Shown: positions 22,379-32,729 of the stretch, piece by piece
Numbering within the stretch: position 1 is the first letter of the stretch
Layout: each line of letters starts with the position of its first letter
NCBI GenBank assembly: GCA_963576475.1
Contig: OY754980.1
Coordinates: 6,543,018-6,607,017 of the forward strand
Direction of reading: 5' to 3'
DNA from: Molanna angustata
Lineage: Eukaryota > Arthropoda > Insecta > Trichoptera > Molannidae
DNA: 64,000 bases
The notes under the pieces: model-generated
What the model was told of the DNA's origin: nothing
The model's input: the letters and a program-made list of their open reading frames with translations, nothing else
Databases searched by the model: none
Made by a program: the position numbers and the translations under genes

Positions 22379-22690
22379 TTTAAATTCAAATTCAACTTTC
22401 TCAAACAGTGTCTTTCTATAAGAAATATCATAAGTATTTTCAATACAATATTACAAATATCCTTTTTAACAACATTTTTTTTAATTAAGCCATAACCGAT
22501 TGTCGTAGAGAAATAAATAATGTATGTGCATGAAATGAATGACCGATATTTTTTTTTTCATTTCAATTTTAGATTTCGTTTCAATCAACCAATTTTGGGT
22601 TTCGCGTATAAACCCTTTTTAACGCACGCTATAATTACCTTACTAACACGTTACATCAATGTGCATTATAAAACATATTTTAACATCTTA
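22379..22690 (+). mobile_element. TTAA-2 MITE, degenerate partial copy
   Basis: Matches 40970-41340 (TGTCGTAGAGAAATAAAT, GAATGACCGATA, AACGCACGC, ACTAACACGTTACATC) with many changes and no TTAA ends. Confidence 0.6.
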
Positions 22691-22709
22691 ATGAGCCTCC
22701 AGAGCCCAC

Positions 22710-22784
22710 CTGGATGAGGTCCATTGCCTCACGAACCTTGAATGCATCCTGATATTGTCCTGTTGATTCATGTAATATGCAAAG
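22710..22784 (-). CDS. Possible 25-codon internal exon, TPR-like
   Basis: On the minus strand a pyrimidine-rich stretch and TTATCAACAG precede the codons LCILHESTGQYQDAFKVREA MDLIQ, followed by CCAG|GTGGGC. The segment is exactly 25 codons with an acceptor and donor. The spacing of Leu, Gly-Gln-Tyr and Ala is that of a tetratricopeptide helix pair. No other exon of such a gene is recognisable here, so it may be a lone exon in long introns or a captured gene piece. Confidence 0.3.
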
Positions 22785-23161
22785 CTGTTGATAAGTGAAA
22801 ACCACATGTGAAGTGATGTAGTTGGATATGAATGGATAGGTGCAAGGGTTCATTATACGTTGAACGTATACTGGGGAAATGGAGGTTGTGAGAATATGAT
22901 CTCCATTTCCTTTCATACATTACTTCTCTGACAGATTCAATCCAAAACGAGCCATACCAGACTTAATCTAGTATAAAGTGCGGTATGGGGTTATGGCGTC
23001 AATGAATTATTTATTTATTTTAACAGGATACAAAACAGATATACAGAAAAAAGTACGTCTTTTTCTTCTTGTGTCGCTCCTAACCGAAGTTGTCTGAGAT
23101 TTTTAAGCCACAATATTCATTCACGCTCCATACTCTGCCTTTCCTCCATCTTTCTTATTTA

Positions 23162-23669
23162 CTAGTTGCATGTAACACATGAGATCCAACTGTCGATAGC
23201 GATAGTATGTATAGTTGAAGAATAAGTACCAAAATATAAACCCATAAGTCCAAATTATTGAATATTTTAAGATATTTGATTTCTAAACAACACATGTAGG
23301 TATGTATGTCAAGATAGAAGCGTATGGAGGTCAGTCCTTTTTTTCCTACCCGGAATATGAAAACAGCATGATGATAATATGTATGAATGTATGTTTGGAG
23401 ATGAAGTATCAAACTATTAAGTCTTCTTACATATTGTGTATAGGCGACTGCCATACAAATTGTATGAAGCGATGTCGTCACTTAATTCAATTTTTATATA
23501 AATTGTTAAAAAAAAGATGTACTACTACAATGTTAGTATTTTTAATAGAAAATTAAATTATCTAGTTGAGGTGTTTCGGCTTTTTTTCGATATTTTTAAA
23601 AACTTTGGAAATATAGACAGTTAATATAAATTTAACATTAAAAAAATATTTTACTTAATAAAAACTGCA
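23162..23669 (-). mobile_element. Helentron/HINE-like element, copy D (3' half)
   Basis: CTAG end at 23162-23165 (T outside), hairpin CATGT-aac-ACATG, and a perfect subterminal repeat CCAACTGTCGA. It is similar to the 32466 copy up to about 23669, where it breaks off before the 5' stem-loop. Confidence 0.65.
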
Positions 23670-24255
23670 TGAGTAGGTACCTACATTAAATTTCTGAAAT
23701 CAAGATTCTCTCTTAAATACAGATATATTTTTATAAGTGTACCTATATTCATTCAATCTGTTTGATTTATTAGCAACGTACGACTGATTTTTATCACTTT
23801 CCCATATTTTTCCCTTTCAATATTATTGGTCTATAGGAGGCTGTAGCAAGCCTCGAGCGGAGGCAGGCTGACATATTTAATCTGCAAGTCATCATCCAGC
23901 GCTTTCATCCTTAATTCAAAAGGCTCTTTCATACCCCATATATTTTCTCATATGACCGCTTTCATAAAATCCTACCCCTCCCCTCACTCATCCCCTCCCC
24001 GATACCCCTAACCCTCTACCCCTCACTCTGTAGTGACAAGGGTGTGAGACACAAGTATTCAACACCTTTATTTTATCTCTAGCGGTTCAATCACACTTTC
24101 ATAACAATAACGTTGAAAAGACCACGTCCATCGTATGTAAAACAATATAGTCCGAGAGAGCAAAGTTTTCGTAGAATCATTTTTATTGGCTGTTTTTTTT
24201 TGTATTTTCTTTCTTATATAAAGGGAGGTCTGGCATCTGCGAGTAGTTGCGATTA

Positions 24256-24440
24256 TCAGTGCACATCCTCTTTGAGGATGAAAAGAGTGCCAAAGAGGAA
24301 ACGTTGGTAGACCCAAGCTCCGATGACTGGATAACGTGCAGCAGGATGTTCTTGCCAGGATAGAGAAGACAGCGAGGAATACTTGAGGAGGCCTATGTTC
24401 ACAACGGTCTGGGGAGCCATTGATGATGATGATGATAAAA
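24256..24440 (+). pseudogene. GAT-tailed LINE 3' fragment
   Basis: Degraded RMKRVPKRKRW (from GRP-KRW) and ARIEKTARNT segments, then GGAGGCCTATGTTCACAACG and GGAGCCATTGATGATGATGA. The end has the same form as the 29076-29334 copy. Confidence 0.65.
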
Positions 24441-24478
24441 ATTATTACAATAATAAGATTAATAATACAAATTAAATA

Positions 24479-24648
24479 ATAATGGATGGATATATTGATG
24501 GAAGACGAGGTGAGGAGGGATGCGGTACAGCTCCTAAGCATTACAAACTGGAGGACGGCAGCTGAGGACAGACGGGGTTGGAGGCAGAAGTTGAAGGAGG
24601 CCAAGGCTCGACTTGGGCTGTAGCGCCATCGAAGAAGAAGAAGAACTA
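24479..24648 (+). pseudogene. GAA-tailed LINE 3' fragment
   Basis: Frame without early stop: MDILMEDEVRRDAVQL, NWRTAAEDRRGWRQKL, KEAKARLGL, a stop, then GCGCCATCGAAGAAGAAGAA. The D-RR-AVQLL-I-NWR-AAEDR--WR--LKEA pattern is the standard C-terminus. Confidence 0.75.
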
Positions 24649-24741
24649 GCCAAAAGCCTGTTTTAAGGCAATACTCATTCAACTGGATAGCTGTGCATGT
24701 ATTTACTCAAATTTAGTATTTTGTGCTTTTTGACATTTTTT

Positions 24742-24850
24742 TAATACTTACCTATCTCAATAGAGACGAAACGGCAACATATATTTATAGGATAACTGGC
24801 ACCTACAGGGCTTACGACCTTTCGTCGCTTAAAGCGTTCACCAGTTATTA
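24742..24850 (+). mobile_element. Fragment sharing the CTCAATAGAGACGAA terminus
   Basis: Has TATCTCAATAGAGACGAAAC and the GGGCTTACGACC motif that also occurs, as GGTCGTAAGCCC, near 29647. A truncated member of the 18802-type family. Confidence 0.45.
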
Positions 24851-25179
24851 AAATATTTGATTTAAATCTTTGTTTTATTTATGTATGTCAATCAAATTGA
24901 CACCAATCTTCGCTAACTGTACGCAAAAATTTGTACGCTAACTTTTAATGCAGGATGTGGCCACTTGTAATTGGCTGACCAGTTTTGTAATAGCTTGCCC
25001 TTATTTTAAAGAACTATTGATGTCTAATAACTTTTAAGCTGTAAGTGGTCCTTTTAATAAAATGAAATAAAATATATGTATGTAAAATATATTTATTAAG
25101 GTGTAAAAAATAAGTTTAGTTTCATACACCTTGTATAAACAAAAACACATGACTTATAAAAAACAAGAAAATATTCCAA

Positions 25180-25385
25180 TATATTCTTCTTCTTCCTATT
25201 TTGGTAGATCTCTGATCTGTTTCTACAGGTTTTGAGACGAGGATTTCCATCTCTCCCTTCATCTCTTTGATGGTCTTCCCGGTGGTCGGCGTCCCTCTGG
25301 TATCTCGCGCATTGCAATCTTTGGCAGCCTTTCTGGATTCATCTTCTCTACACGATCTCTCCAGTATCGCCTTCTTTAATAAATT
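25180..25385 (-). pseudogene. GAA-tailed LINE C-terminus
   Basis: Minus strand with frameshifts: RRYWRDRVEKMNPERLPKIA, REIPEGRRPPGRPSKRW, then WKSSSQNL and a (GAAGAA) tail at 25184-25196. It resembles the 63426-63616 copy. Confidence 0.75.
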
Positions 25386-25649
25386 ATTTAAATTAAACAA
25401 AATACATTTACTTTGTATATTTCCTCTTGTTTATTTATACTTAAACACTTTATCTTTCGGGAACGTTCAAAAAACACAAAATAAAATAATTTAGAAACTC
25501 TTGAAATATTAAAAGCCCAAAATACTCAGAAAAAACATCATTAATAATCTGGTACAACTTTCCTCCTCACCCTAGTCCACTATTCCAACCCCACCTCTAT
25601 ATCCGCCTCTACAACACCGCACTCACACGCATAATAATATTCAGTTAAC

Positions 25650-26280
25650 ATAACATCCACCTGAGGAAGGAAACGGACGTTCCCGAAACAATAGTGTTTA
25701 AGAGGATATATAACGCTAAATCTAGTGACTAAAAACATGATATATTAAAACCGCCTAATGCACTATGAAGTTACGTGTTAGTAAGGGTAACTATCGCGTG
25801 CATAAAAAAAGGTTTATACGTGATTTAAATTATCAGAAACCCAGAAATTGTTGATTTTTTGCATTTTAAGAACAAACCTTACTTGAAATGAATAATATTT
25901 ATCGGTCATTCACTTTGATTTTATGCATTCTTTAAGTACATAGAAGATTTATTTCTCTACGACACATAATTATGGAGTAATTTAAAAAAAATATGTAAAA
26001 AAGGATATTTTTAATATTTTTTTAAGGGAATTAAGACTGAATTTTGAAATTGTGTGACGAACATTCACTAGAAAAATGTTGAAAATACTTATGGTATTTT
26101 TTCTAGAAACACACTGTTTAACATATTTGAGGAATTTGATTTGAAATTGGGGTGTTTAGGTTTATATGGCCCCTTAAGTAAAAATAAACAAGTGGAAATA
26201 TACAAAATAAATGCATTGTATTTAATTTAAATAATTTATTAAATATGAATTTCCATGAGTTGAAGCCTTCAAGTTTGAAA
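25650..26280 (+). mobile_element. Hammerhead-like-core element, interrupted copy
   Basis: CATCCACCTGAGGAAGGAAA, CGGACGTTCCCGAAAC at 25651-25690 equals the 22242 unit. It is broken at TTAA (25698-25701) by the TTAA-2 MITE and resumes at 26174 with TTAAGTAAAAATAAACAAGTGG, identical to 22287-22307 (TTAAGTAAAAATAAACAAGTGG). Confidence 0.6.
25702..26173 (-). mobile_element. TTAA-2 MITE, full copy with verified empty site
   Basis: 472 bp between TTAA at 25698-25701 and 26174-26177. Ends are GAGGATATATAACGC and GTTTATATGGCCCC, imperfect inverted repeats. The copy at 40900-41373 is 474 bp and also TTAA-flanked. The uninterrupted host is at 22242-22309. piggyBac-type mobilisation is inferred from the TTAA duplication. 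Confidence 0.85.
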
Positions 26281-26282
26281 AT

Positions 26283-26390
26283 TTATCGTCTTCTTTGCCT
26301 ACTCCACCTTACAATATCCGCCACATTGCAGATTCTTTGGATCTCCTCATTGAGAATGCTGTTTCTAAGGGTTCTGCCCAAGACAATATC
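26283..26390 (-). pseudogene. LINE fragment
   Basis: The minus strand encodes DIVLGRTLRNSILNEEIQRI, CNVADIVRWSRQRRR, the same stretch as RDRIRNEEIRRICEVEDVVRWGRQRRR reconstructed from 1882-2447. The adjacent 26390-26680 has no recognised content. Confidence 0.65.
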
Positions 26391-26742
26391 CATACACAGA
26401 AAATAACGTAAGCAAACAAGGCGACGAAATTTATATGATGGTGTAGCGGCGTCTTTAGGATGTCGGTATAATATGGAGAAGCTGTTTGAGTTGAACGGGG
26501 AGAGATGGTAAAATAGGATGGATTGTAACAAAAAAGAAATGTGTGCGCGAAGTGGGATGAGATAGTAGGAGGGAGGTGCCAACGGAAGGCAATTAAGGCT
26601 GTTGATAATAAACTCCTTGTTTGCAACTCCACGATCTTCCTTTTTATCACACACACGACCCATTTAATACTTTCCAATATCTAATTTATCCACTTCAATA
26701 CTTTGCATTTTTATAATCTTAATTAAAACGAGTAAGTTTTTA

Positions 26743-27343
26743 GCCAACACTCAATTCTCCTAAAAGTACATACTGTCTCCTCTATACCAACTTGTTGGCT
26801 ACCTGTATTTAAGCCAACACTCAATTCTCCTATACATACTGTCTCCTCTATACCAACTGTTTGGCTACCTGTATTTTAGCCAACACTCAATTCTCCTAAA
26901 AGTACATACTGTCTCCTCTATACCAACTTGTTGGCTACCTGTATTTAAGCCAACACTCAATTCTCCTATACATACTGTCTCCTCTATACCAACTGTTTGG
27001 CTACCTGTATTTTAGCCAACACTCAATTCTCCTATACATACTGTCTCCTCTATACCAACTGTTTGGCTACCTGTATTTTAGCCAACACTCAATTCTCCTA
27101 TACATACTGTCTCCTCTATACCAACTGTTTGGCTACCTGTATTTTAGCCAACACTCAATTCTCCTATACATACTGTCTCCTATACCAACTGTTTGGCTAC
27201 CTGTATTTTAGCCAACACTCAATTCTCCTATACATACTGTCTCCTCTATACCAACTGTTTGGCTACCTGTATTTTAGCCAACACTCAATTCTCCTATACA
27301 TACTGTCTCCTCTATACCAACTGTTTGGCTACCTGTATTTTAT
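26743..27343. repeat. 66-bp minisatellite, nine units
   Basis: Unit starts (GCCAACACTC) at 26743, 26813, 26879, 26949, 27015, 27081, 27147, 27211 and 27277, so the spacing is 70, 66, 70, 66, 66, 66, 64 and 66. The first units alternate 70 and 66, implying duplication of a pair. Because 66 is a multiple of three the array stays open on the plus strand (YTNCLATCIL repeated), but this is not evidence of a protein. Confidence 0.92.
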
Positions 27344-27351
27344 TCGAAACA

Positions 27352-28180
27352 TTGTTATTTATTTATTTATTTTATTAACGGCGTTTGCCATTTACATGAA
27401 GTATTCAAAAGATACAAAATATAGTACATAATGTGTGAAAATACATAAAAAACAAACATATCCAATTTATCTTCTTCTTCTTCTTCTTTGGCTGGTCCTC
27501 TTCCCAGTTCATCTGGGGTCGGCCCCCCTGGTACGCAGTCTCCACGTCTTTCTGTCATGTGACATCTCACTGGTCAGCTGGTCCTTCCTCAGATCTCTCT
27601 CAATACTCGTCCACCAGGTGGCCTGTGGACGGCCTCTAGCTCTGGGTGGTGTGGGAATATTTAGGGCCACCCTGACCACGTGATCGTCTCCCCTTCTATT
27701 CACATGACCATACCACCGGAGTCTGGTTTCTTTCATTTTCTCCGGGATGGGCGCGACCCCAAAGCTACCACGAATATATTCGTTTTTAATTTTGTCCATT
27801 ATAGTGACACTCGCGGACCATCTCAGCATTTTCATCTCGGCTGTATGCAGTTTATGTTCGTGCTTTTTTTTTGTAGTCCAGCACTCCGAGCCGTAGAGCA
27901 TAGCCGGGCGAACAGCCGTTTTGTATATTTTTCCTTTGGTCTTTTATATTTTTCCAAAAATGCCGATAAACATATCCAATTTATAAACAATGAAAATAAA
28001 GCAAGAGGAAATATAAAGAAAAACTTATACAAAATAAAAAAAATACATATAAATATACATACAAAGAAAATTTAACCAATATAATAACAAATGAAAGTAT
28101 AAAAGAACAAATAAACATAATAGGTAAAGTAGGTATTAAATGTAAGTATAACGAAAAATAAAACTTAACACCATCAGTGG
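27352..28180 (-). mobile_element. TAAA-tailed LINE 3' UTR, host of a nested LINE
   Basis: Starts TTATTTATTTATTTATTTTA, then CGGCGTTTGCCATTTACATG, the reversed form of a LINE 3' end like that at 31390. It is interrupted at 27471-27967 and continues to about 28180. Confidence 0.6.
27471..27967 (-). pseudogene. RTE-like LINE C-terminus, best preserved copy
   Basis: The minus-strand frame is open for 130 codons and is extended upstream: GKIYKTAVRPAMLYGSECW, MKMLRWSASVTIMDKIKNEY, IRGSFGVAPIPEKMKETRLR, WYGHVNRRGDDHVV, ARGRPQATWWTSIERDLRKD. It ends in (GAAGAA)n. The 17-bp repeat AAACATATCCAATTTAT flanks it (27454-27470 and 27968-27984). This is the palm/thumb-to-C-terminal part of an endonuclease/reverse-transcriptase retrotransposon; the catalytic domains were lost by 5' truncation. 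The perfect duplication and long open frame indicate a relatively recent insertion. Confidence 0.93.
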
Positions 28181-28333
28181 AATTTAACACGTAGGGTATT
28201 CCTGTGGTTATTTAGATTTCCCATAAACAGATCCATATCATTATCATTATAATACAATAAATTTAATTTTAGCTATACTAAGATTTGGCCGTGTGCACAA
28301 AACATTTATTTATTTTTTTATTTTTTATTTATT

Positions 28334-28418
28334 TATTTTAAAACTTTCTGAGCACAAGTGCACAATGGCGGGCTTATTGCCAAATGGCAATATCTTCCAA
28401 CCAACCATATACATTTAG
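28334..28418 (-). mobile_element. LINE 3' end related to SINE-A tail
   Basis: Reverse complement reads TGGTTGGTTGGAAGATATTG, CCATTTGGCAATAAGCCCGC, then TGTGCTCAGAAAG and (AAAT)n. About 40 bp match the SINE-A body (TGGTTAGTTGGAAGAAATTG, CCATACGGCAATAAACTCGC). Confidence 0.65.
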
Positions 28419-28574
28419 TGAAAAACTATTACAATTATGGTATGTAGCAAAATTTTTATACAATACAAGCAAGAGCTATAAAGAAAAAAAAAAAACAAAC
28501 AAAAATTTGGCCAGAGTAACAAAATTTTTAGTAGGTAATCACCATAGTTTGGCTACCCAAAAAAAAAATATGAC

Positions 28575-28763
28575 AACCGAACTGGCAACCTGCGTTTTAA
28601 CCAAACCATTGTTATTAGTAATAAAGTTTTATCTATTTATCACTGTACGGTTTGGCTGTGTGCACCAAAAAAAAATTGTATGAATAACCAAATTTTTTGT
28701 AGCTACTATAGTTCGGTTAATTTTAACATGAAATTTTATTACTATTAACAAAAAAAATCAGTG
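28575..28763 (+). mobile_element. Mariner-like MITE copy
   Basis: Contains AACCTGCGTTTTAACCAAAC, TTTGGCTGTGTGCACC and TATAGTTCGGTTAATTTTAA, and ends AAAAAAATCAGTG followed by TA. The left terminus is lost. Confidence 0.6.
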
Positions 28764-28995
28764 TACATTTAACATAAAATTATGTTAATATTAACATCTT
28801 CGTTTCTGTATAGGTTAATGTACTTGTACATTTCTTGTATTCTACGTGAAATTAAGACTATCCCTGAATGTAAATATAAAATATAGCGCCTTTCTAATCA
28901 AAAGAAAACAAACTCAATTTTCAAGAGCGCGAGAGCATTTTGATTTGACATTTGAATTTGAAAAGAAGGAATCATCAAATAAATGTGTGTGGAAA

Positions 28996-29058
28996 ACCAC
29001 ACCTGTCGCTGACTACCCCAGAATGGGATATGCCGTTATGGTATGAATGAATATTTTA
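28996..29058 (+). mobile_element. Repeat-C 3' fragment with ATGA tail
   Basis: ACACCTGTCGCTGACTACCC, CAGAATGGGATATGCCGTTA, TGGTATGAATGAAT corresponds to the last 60 bp of the repeat. Confidence 0.65.
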
Positions 29059-29075
29059 CCCACTATAGAAATTCT

Positions 29076-29334
29076 ATAAATTCATATCGTCCAATCGATA
29101 AAAATAGGGAGGCTCCGCTGGTTAGGACACGTGCATCGTATAGAAGATGACCAGGCACCATAAAGAATCCTCACAACGCGTCCGGAGGGAAGAAGGGGTT
29201 TGAGAAGGTCGAAACTACGATGGATGGATGAAGTCGAGAGGGACCTTGGAAAAGGCCATGGATAGGGTGCAATGGAGACGATTCCTTGAGGAGGCCAAGA
29301 CTCATCCTTGGCTGTGGAGCCACTGATGATGATG
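29076..29334 (+). pseudogene. GAT-tailed LINE C-terminus
   Basis: Plus strand: RLRWLGHVHRIEDDQAP, stop, RILTTRPEGRRGLRRSKLRW, MDEVERDLGK, frameshift, WRRFLEEAKTHPWLWSH, stop, (GAT)n. The 11-bp repeat ATAGAAATTCT flanks it exactly (29065-29075 and 29335-29345). The tail differs from the (GAA)n copies, suggesting a sister subfamily. Confidence 0.9.
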
Positions 29335-29375
29335 ATAGAAATTCTGGTGCAGTTCAGGGGTAACATCTGTGCGGG

Positions 29376-29810
29376 AATGCTGTCACTTCATGTATTAAGA
29401 CTGTTGCTACCATTGTTTACATAAAAACCAACTTCTCAATAGATGGCGTTAAAATAAGTTGTCTTCGTCACTTCATAGATGGCAATAGTAAAAATGTCCT
29501 ATTTACAAACGATCTATTTCTCATTATTAAAATATATAGAACTTTCAAAATCGCGTTGATGTTGATAAAGGAACTCAATTAGAAGACATAATTGGTTAAC
29601 GTTGCGCAAGCGCATAAAGTGATCACGTGAACCAGCCGATGACAGGTCGTAAGCCCTGTTCCTTGAGTTCGTGGTTTTTATATAATATTCCAAATTCGTC
29701 TGTATTGAGATGTTAAATTTTTTTCAAAAATACCATTTGACTCCCGACAGGGAATAAAAATCCAATGTTTGCGTATTATATGCAACCTTTAAAAAATATT
29801 CGATAGAAAT
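29376..29810 (+). mobile_element. CTCAATAGAGACGAA-family element with 3' extension
   Basis: Matches 18845-19160 (GTCACTTCATGTATTAAGAC, CGTTGCGCAAGCGCATAAAG) but lacks the left arm. It runs past the right arm into TTTGACTCCCGACAGGGAAT and GTTTGCGTATTATATGCAA, which recur reversed at 49505-49560. Confidence 0.6.
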
Positions 29811-30999
29811 CCATTTTATCTTTGAAGGCATGTCCCTTTTAGTCTCTGCGAACAAAAATATATTTTAAACAATTTCTTCTTTTTCTTTCTCGTTTGTTCA
29901 TTTGCTAAAATAAATCATGTCTGCGAGACAAGCACGAAACGGTCGCTATGTATGTACATATGTAGTTAGATATATTATTATACATATTCTGTACACAAAG
30001 CAAGAAAAATGATCTCGTAAAAGATAGTAGTTTTTAGATAATGTCCGTAAGCGGTAGCGCTCCTGAAATAAATTAAAAGGCTTCACCGCATTTCTGTATG
30101 TTGAATATGAACACACCCTTCTGAAGTATGAAACTACCCTTACAGCTTGCCATACCTACTTATCCGAATAACAGGGTGGTTCGTGTGTTTCAATATTTAT
30201 TAATTTATTTATTTTAATTTTGGCACATTTTACAAAATTAAATAAACGACAAAAAAATATTACAAAAAAAATTCAAAGAAAATTACAAATTACAATTACA
30301 GAATACCAAAATTCCCACAAAGGCAATGCCTGTGTGTGGGTATATAATATATATAAAAAATAGATTTTTATATCTACGTAATATATACGTACAATATTAA
30401 ATATTACAAGTGAAAAAAAACAAAATATTTCAATTGATAAATGAACAAATATATTATAATAATATGATTTAACAAGTATTTAAAAAATATACTTTGACTG
30501 TTTTTATACTGATTTGACTGCTGGATATTTTTAGAGTCGAAAGTTCTATTGCTTTATTGGGTTCATCCAAATTGCCGAAAATAATTTATTCAAAATAAAA
30601 TTGATACATTCCTGAAGGACTCACTGTAATACACAGCCTTTCGCTTCTCTCCCATATCACCACACTATGCAGAGTTTCATTCCAGGATACCTATACTTTA
30701 ACTCCAGGGTGGAGCTTCAAACACTGATAAATTGAAGGCATTCTTTCTCAGAACAATAAATCAAACAGGATCTCACATCTACCAACAACGGCCAAGTCAA
30801 ATTGAGCTTTCTAAATAATATATCTCTCGAGTACGAATCTCAGATATTTCATTTTAAAATTCCACGGTGCTTATTTTTATTTAAAATTTTCCATGAAAAT
30901 TCCGTGATGATTTACTACAAGCTGAAGCTGTTTATCAAATATCTATTTATCTATCTAAATTTTATCTAAAACAACCTGTAATATTCATTCAGTACGGAT

Positions 31000-31427
31000 T
31001 TGTATATTTTCGATTGTAAAATGTTTGTTTTTTTTGTATATCTTTTTAATTTACATGACACTGCTATTTTTTTCTATTAATAATACTTTTTTATTTAATG
31101 TTTTGGTTGATTTTGAGTCCATATATACATCGTTTTTTTATGTTTGCATACGTCTATTGATTTTTTGATTTTTGAATTTAATGTTTTTTATTTTTGAATT
31201 TTCTGTTTTGTTTTTTTTTTATCCTTATGTAGGTACTTATATATTTTTTTATGTTTGCTTACATCTATTTTTTTTATTTTTGTCTTACTGTTTAGGTTTA
31301 AGTTTTCTTTTTGCCAAGTGTATACCTAATTGCTTTTTTATTCTATCTATTATTATCATCAATATGTGTTTTTATCTATGTATGTAAAAGGCATTTTATG
31401 CCGTTTATAAATAAATAAATAAATATT
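31000..31427 (+). mobile_element. LINE 3' UTR with TAAA tail
   Basis: ATTTTCGATTGTAAAATGTT at the start and AAAGGCATTTTATGCCGTTT, ATAAATAAATAAATA at the end. Reverse complement of 16931-17325. Upstream 30580-30990 shows weak coding-like content but no confident motif. Confidence 0.7.
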
Positions 31428-31879
31428 TTTGAAATGACAAATTTTCAACATCTCCACCTAATTTAATTTCTTTAGGTTTCTTCTTCATATTGTATTTTTT
31501 GGCTGTCATCTTTTTGTGAACTTTTTAATACTGTGTAGGTTGATGTATAATTAATATTTTTACTTTTTATTGTTAAGCTTGATATATTTTATATTTATAC
31601 TGTTCCTTTTTTTGTATAATATGTATGTGTTATATTGTGTTGTATTGTAAAATGTAATAACTTTACAAATTTTACTGATATTTGCTTCGGAATAGACTCT
31701 GTCTAGTGAAACAGTTAGTATCTTTAATATATTTTCCAATGAATATTGTTGTCTTTTTATAAATAAATAAATAAAAAAATCTTCTTTTTGTGCTATCTCC
31801 TCTTCGAAGGTTCATGTGAATTAAATATATATTGAAACATATAAAACAAAAACAATAATAAAACGGAGGGGAAAGGTGA

Positions 31880-31895
31880 GGGGGGGGGGGGGGGG
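31880..31895 (+). repeat. G tract
   Basis: Sixteen consecutive G within the repeat 31823-31930 that is shared with 16800-16925, where the tract is short (GGGGATAGGAGGGAAGGGG). The homopolymer expanded after the copies separated. Confidence 0.9.
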
Positions 31896-32112
31896 ACAAG
31901 GATATGATAATAAGACAAATTTAAGTGTTATGTGTAAGGAAATGATTCCTCAGATTTATTTTGAAAGCGGGAAATGTATTAAAAAAAATTAATTAAAATC
32001 TCGAATGCACTTAAAACGCCAGTCTACTTGGTTCTTGTTTTAATTAATTTAAGTATATTTACATAATTCTATGAAAGTATATACCTACTGTATGCATATT
32101 AATATATAAAAA

Positions 32113-32391
32113 GTGTCCGTTGTGGGGTTTGTTTTTGTTTGGTATATTCCCTTCCCTGTAAAGAAAATGGCGGTCCATCGGGGAAAACCCTTTTTTCTGG
32201 CATCCCTTCCAGGTGATTTACCTAAGCTTCAAATTGATAGTTGTACAGGTCTTATTTGCGGGTTTAGCATCATTAATAACATTAAGGCGGGTGGAGGAGG
32301 GAGTGCTAGTGGTTGTGGAAAAATGGGAAGCCATTTTTCTTTTTCGCCTGGGGAGATTTTCATCTCCGAACCGCAAAGTTTTTTTTTATGA
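32113..32391 (+). CDS. Unrecognised open frame
   Basis: 92 codons (MSVVGFVFVWYIPFPVKKMA ... GGGGSASGCGKMGSHF) in a moderately GC-rich stretch. No domain recognised and no start context or splice support. Probably fortuitous. Confidence 0.12.
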   Translation: MSVVGFVFVWYIPFPVKKMAVHRGKPFFLASLPGDLPKLQIDSCTGLICGFSIINNIKAGGGGSASGCGKMGSHFSFSPGEIFISEPQSFFL

Positions 32392-32465
32392 ATTCAAATA
32401 AAACCGTCCCTTTGTATATATAGAGACTATATGGACAAATATTTGCAAAAATAGACACTTGGTAT

Positions 32466-32669
32466 TCCAACTGTCGATTTGTTCAGGAGAACTTTGTTCT
32501 CTTAACATATCGACAATGTATCAAGCCAGAATACGCGAGAATTGTATGGAGAGGTCTACTTTTTTCACGGCTTTTCCAACTTTGAAGTCAAAAAACACCA
32601 ACTTAGAGGCTTCGCAGCATATATGTTCCATACACGGATTTACTCAGAATTCGGAGTAGAACATTTGGA

Positions 32670-32729
<60 letters not shown>

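Noticed and set aside
24068..24682. 204-codon minus-strand frame, the longest in the window
   Set aside because: It runs antisense through two LINE relics and simple repeats; the sense strand explains the sequence.
26997..27431. 144-codon plus-strand frame with repeated YTNCLATCIL
   Set aside because: It is the 66-bp minisatellite read in frame; unit length divisible by three keeps it open.
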